NCBI RefSeq assembly: GCF_046237015.1
Contig: NZ_JBJYIN010000001.1
Span: 248,001 to 312,000, forward strand
Reading direction: 5' to 3'
Source: JBJYIN01 sp046237015
GTDB taxonomy: Bacteria > Pseudomonadota > Gammaproteobacteria > Enterobacterales > Enterobacteriaceae
DNA length: 64,000 nt
Shown: in pieces, positions 63,198 to 64,000 of the stretch
Position numbering within the stretch: the stretch's first letter is position 1
How the letters are laid out: every line of letters starts with the position of its first letter
Position numbers and translations under genes: made by a program
Notes under the pieces: model-generated
Database searches by the model: none
Told to the model about the DNA's origin: nothing
What the model saw: only the letters and a program-made list of their open reading frames with translations

Positions 63198-64000
63198 CTA
63201 TTGAAAGAAACGTTCGCCGAAGCGTAAATCACTTTGCGGAATTCTGAACACTTTGTAATAGCGAATAAAAACTACGATGGCAGTAATAAAGGCCAGCAGG
63301 GCAAAAGCGATATCTAGCAAAATAATGTATTGCAGACCGATCTTTGACAGGTATCCCGTAATTAACGGAATTAAAAAGTTAGCCAGCCCGCCCATCATCA
63401 TATAAATACTGGTAACTTTAGCTTTGCTTTTTGGAAAGAATTCAGACATGACAGAAACGCCGAGTTGCAATATTCCGCCTGCGGCTGAAAAACCGATAAC
63501 AAAGGCACCCACATTACACACTAACGGTGATGGGTAGAGATAAATAATCGTGGCGGTAATCACCGAAACCCCGGTATTAAACACGTTAGCCCACACTGGG
63601 CGCACCATGCTTTTTAACAGCAGGGCGAAAATAAATACGCACACCAGTGACCCCATGCTGTAATACGAGATGGTTTTCAGCGCATCGGCTTCTGCCATAC
63701 CGGCAAAGGCCATGGCATATTTGGGCATCCAGACCACAATAACGTAGAAAGTAGAGAATGCGGCAACACCAAAAATGATGGAGGCAACCCCTTCCAACCA
63801 GGCAAGCGGCTTGCTGTTCATCTGCGGTAACTCTTTGGCGATGGAGGCATCTACCAACTGGCTGGGGAACTTGCTTCTCAGCAGCAGCAACGACACCAGT
63901 ACAAACAGAACGCCAGGGATGATCATCGCATAGCCATACCAGATGTGGCTGAGCAAAAGGTAGCTGACCAGCATCGGGTATAACATCTGGCCGAAGGAGA
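63198..64000 (-). CDS. ydiN: Major facilitator YdiN-like transporter (partial)
   Basis: The C-terminal part, about 267 codons, of a 12-helix MFS transporter; the 5' end lies beyond the window, where the frame stays open (SFGQM at the edge). At least six hydrophobic segments are seen. It lies upstream of ydiB as in E. coli, where YdiN is an uncharacterised member. Substrate may be quinate or shikimate by context only. Confidence 0.88.
   Translation of the reverse strand, partial: SFGQMLYPMLVSYLLLSHIWYGYAMIIPGVLFVLVSLLLLRSKFPSQLVDASIAKELPQMNSKPLAWLEGVASIIFGVAAFSTFYVIVVWMPKYAMAFAGMAEADALKTISYYSMGSLVCVFIFALLLKSMVRPVWANVFNTGVSVITATIIYLYPSPLVCNVGAFVIGFSAAGGILQLGVSVMSEFFPKSKAKVTSIYMMMGGLANFLIPLITGYLSKIGLQYIILLDIAFALLAFITAIVVFIRYYKVFRIPQSDLRFGERFFQ

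Overview
The window looks like the chromosome of a plant-associated enterobacterium, most likely Pectobacterium or a close Pectobacteriaceae relative. This is inferred from near-E. coli protein sequences and gene order, abundant ERIC-type repeats, and genus-typical accessory genes; no database was searched.

Layout. (1) 44-14577: two tRNA genes, ubiF (-), then miaB, ybeZ-ybeY-corC-lnt, the glutamate/aspartate transporter gltIJKL, ybeL (-) and leuS. (2) 14592-27461: an envelope and cofactor block, lptE-holA-nadD-rsfS-rlmH-mrdA-mrdB-rlpA-dacA-ybeD-lipB-lipA, then tatE (-), crcB behind a fluoride riboswitch, and cspE (-). (3) 27685-35244: an amino-acid racemase, a Fur-boxed ferric iron ABC transporter (fbpABC type), the microprotein gene ypfM (-), and yffB-dapE-M15 peptidase-ypfN. 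(4) 35252-44221: an accessory block lying exactly between ypfN and ypfH, which are neighbours in E. coli. It holds a LysR regulator, a CitMHS-family carboxylate transporter, a split AtuA/DUF1446 protein, AtoD/AtoA-type CoA transferase, a thiolase and a chemoreceptor. (5) 45009-50257: ypfH, then a tandem-duplicated type VI lipase effector/immunity locus. One copy is intact; the other has an effector cut down by an internal deletion but a full-length immunity gene. (6) 50498-51491: NUDIX and LOG-family genes. (7) 51869-64000: the whole fadK-ydiT-ydiS-ydiR-ydiQ / ydiP / ydiO-ydiF-aroD-ydiB-ydiN cluster, in the same order as E. coli.

How the genes work together. Block 2 couples outer-membrane LPS assembly (lptE), peptidoglycan elongation and trimming (mrdAB, rlpA, dacA) and lipoate synthesis (lipAB). 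The ydi/fadK cluster encodes acyl-CoA ligation, CoA transfer, an acyl-CoA dehydrogenase and an ETF/ferredoxin chain under an AraC regulator, probably for anaerobic acyl-CoA metabolism. Block 4 reads as import, CoA activation and thiolysis of an unidentified carboxylate, and is the best candidate for an undescribed pathway. The Tle4-like/Tli4-like locus would act in interbacterial competition.

Ten or more ERIC or ERIC-ended elements lie between genes. Several keep the ERIC ends but carry a different hairpin-rich interior, and they cluster around block 4. No CRISPR array, prophage, insertion sequence or rRNA gene was seen.
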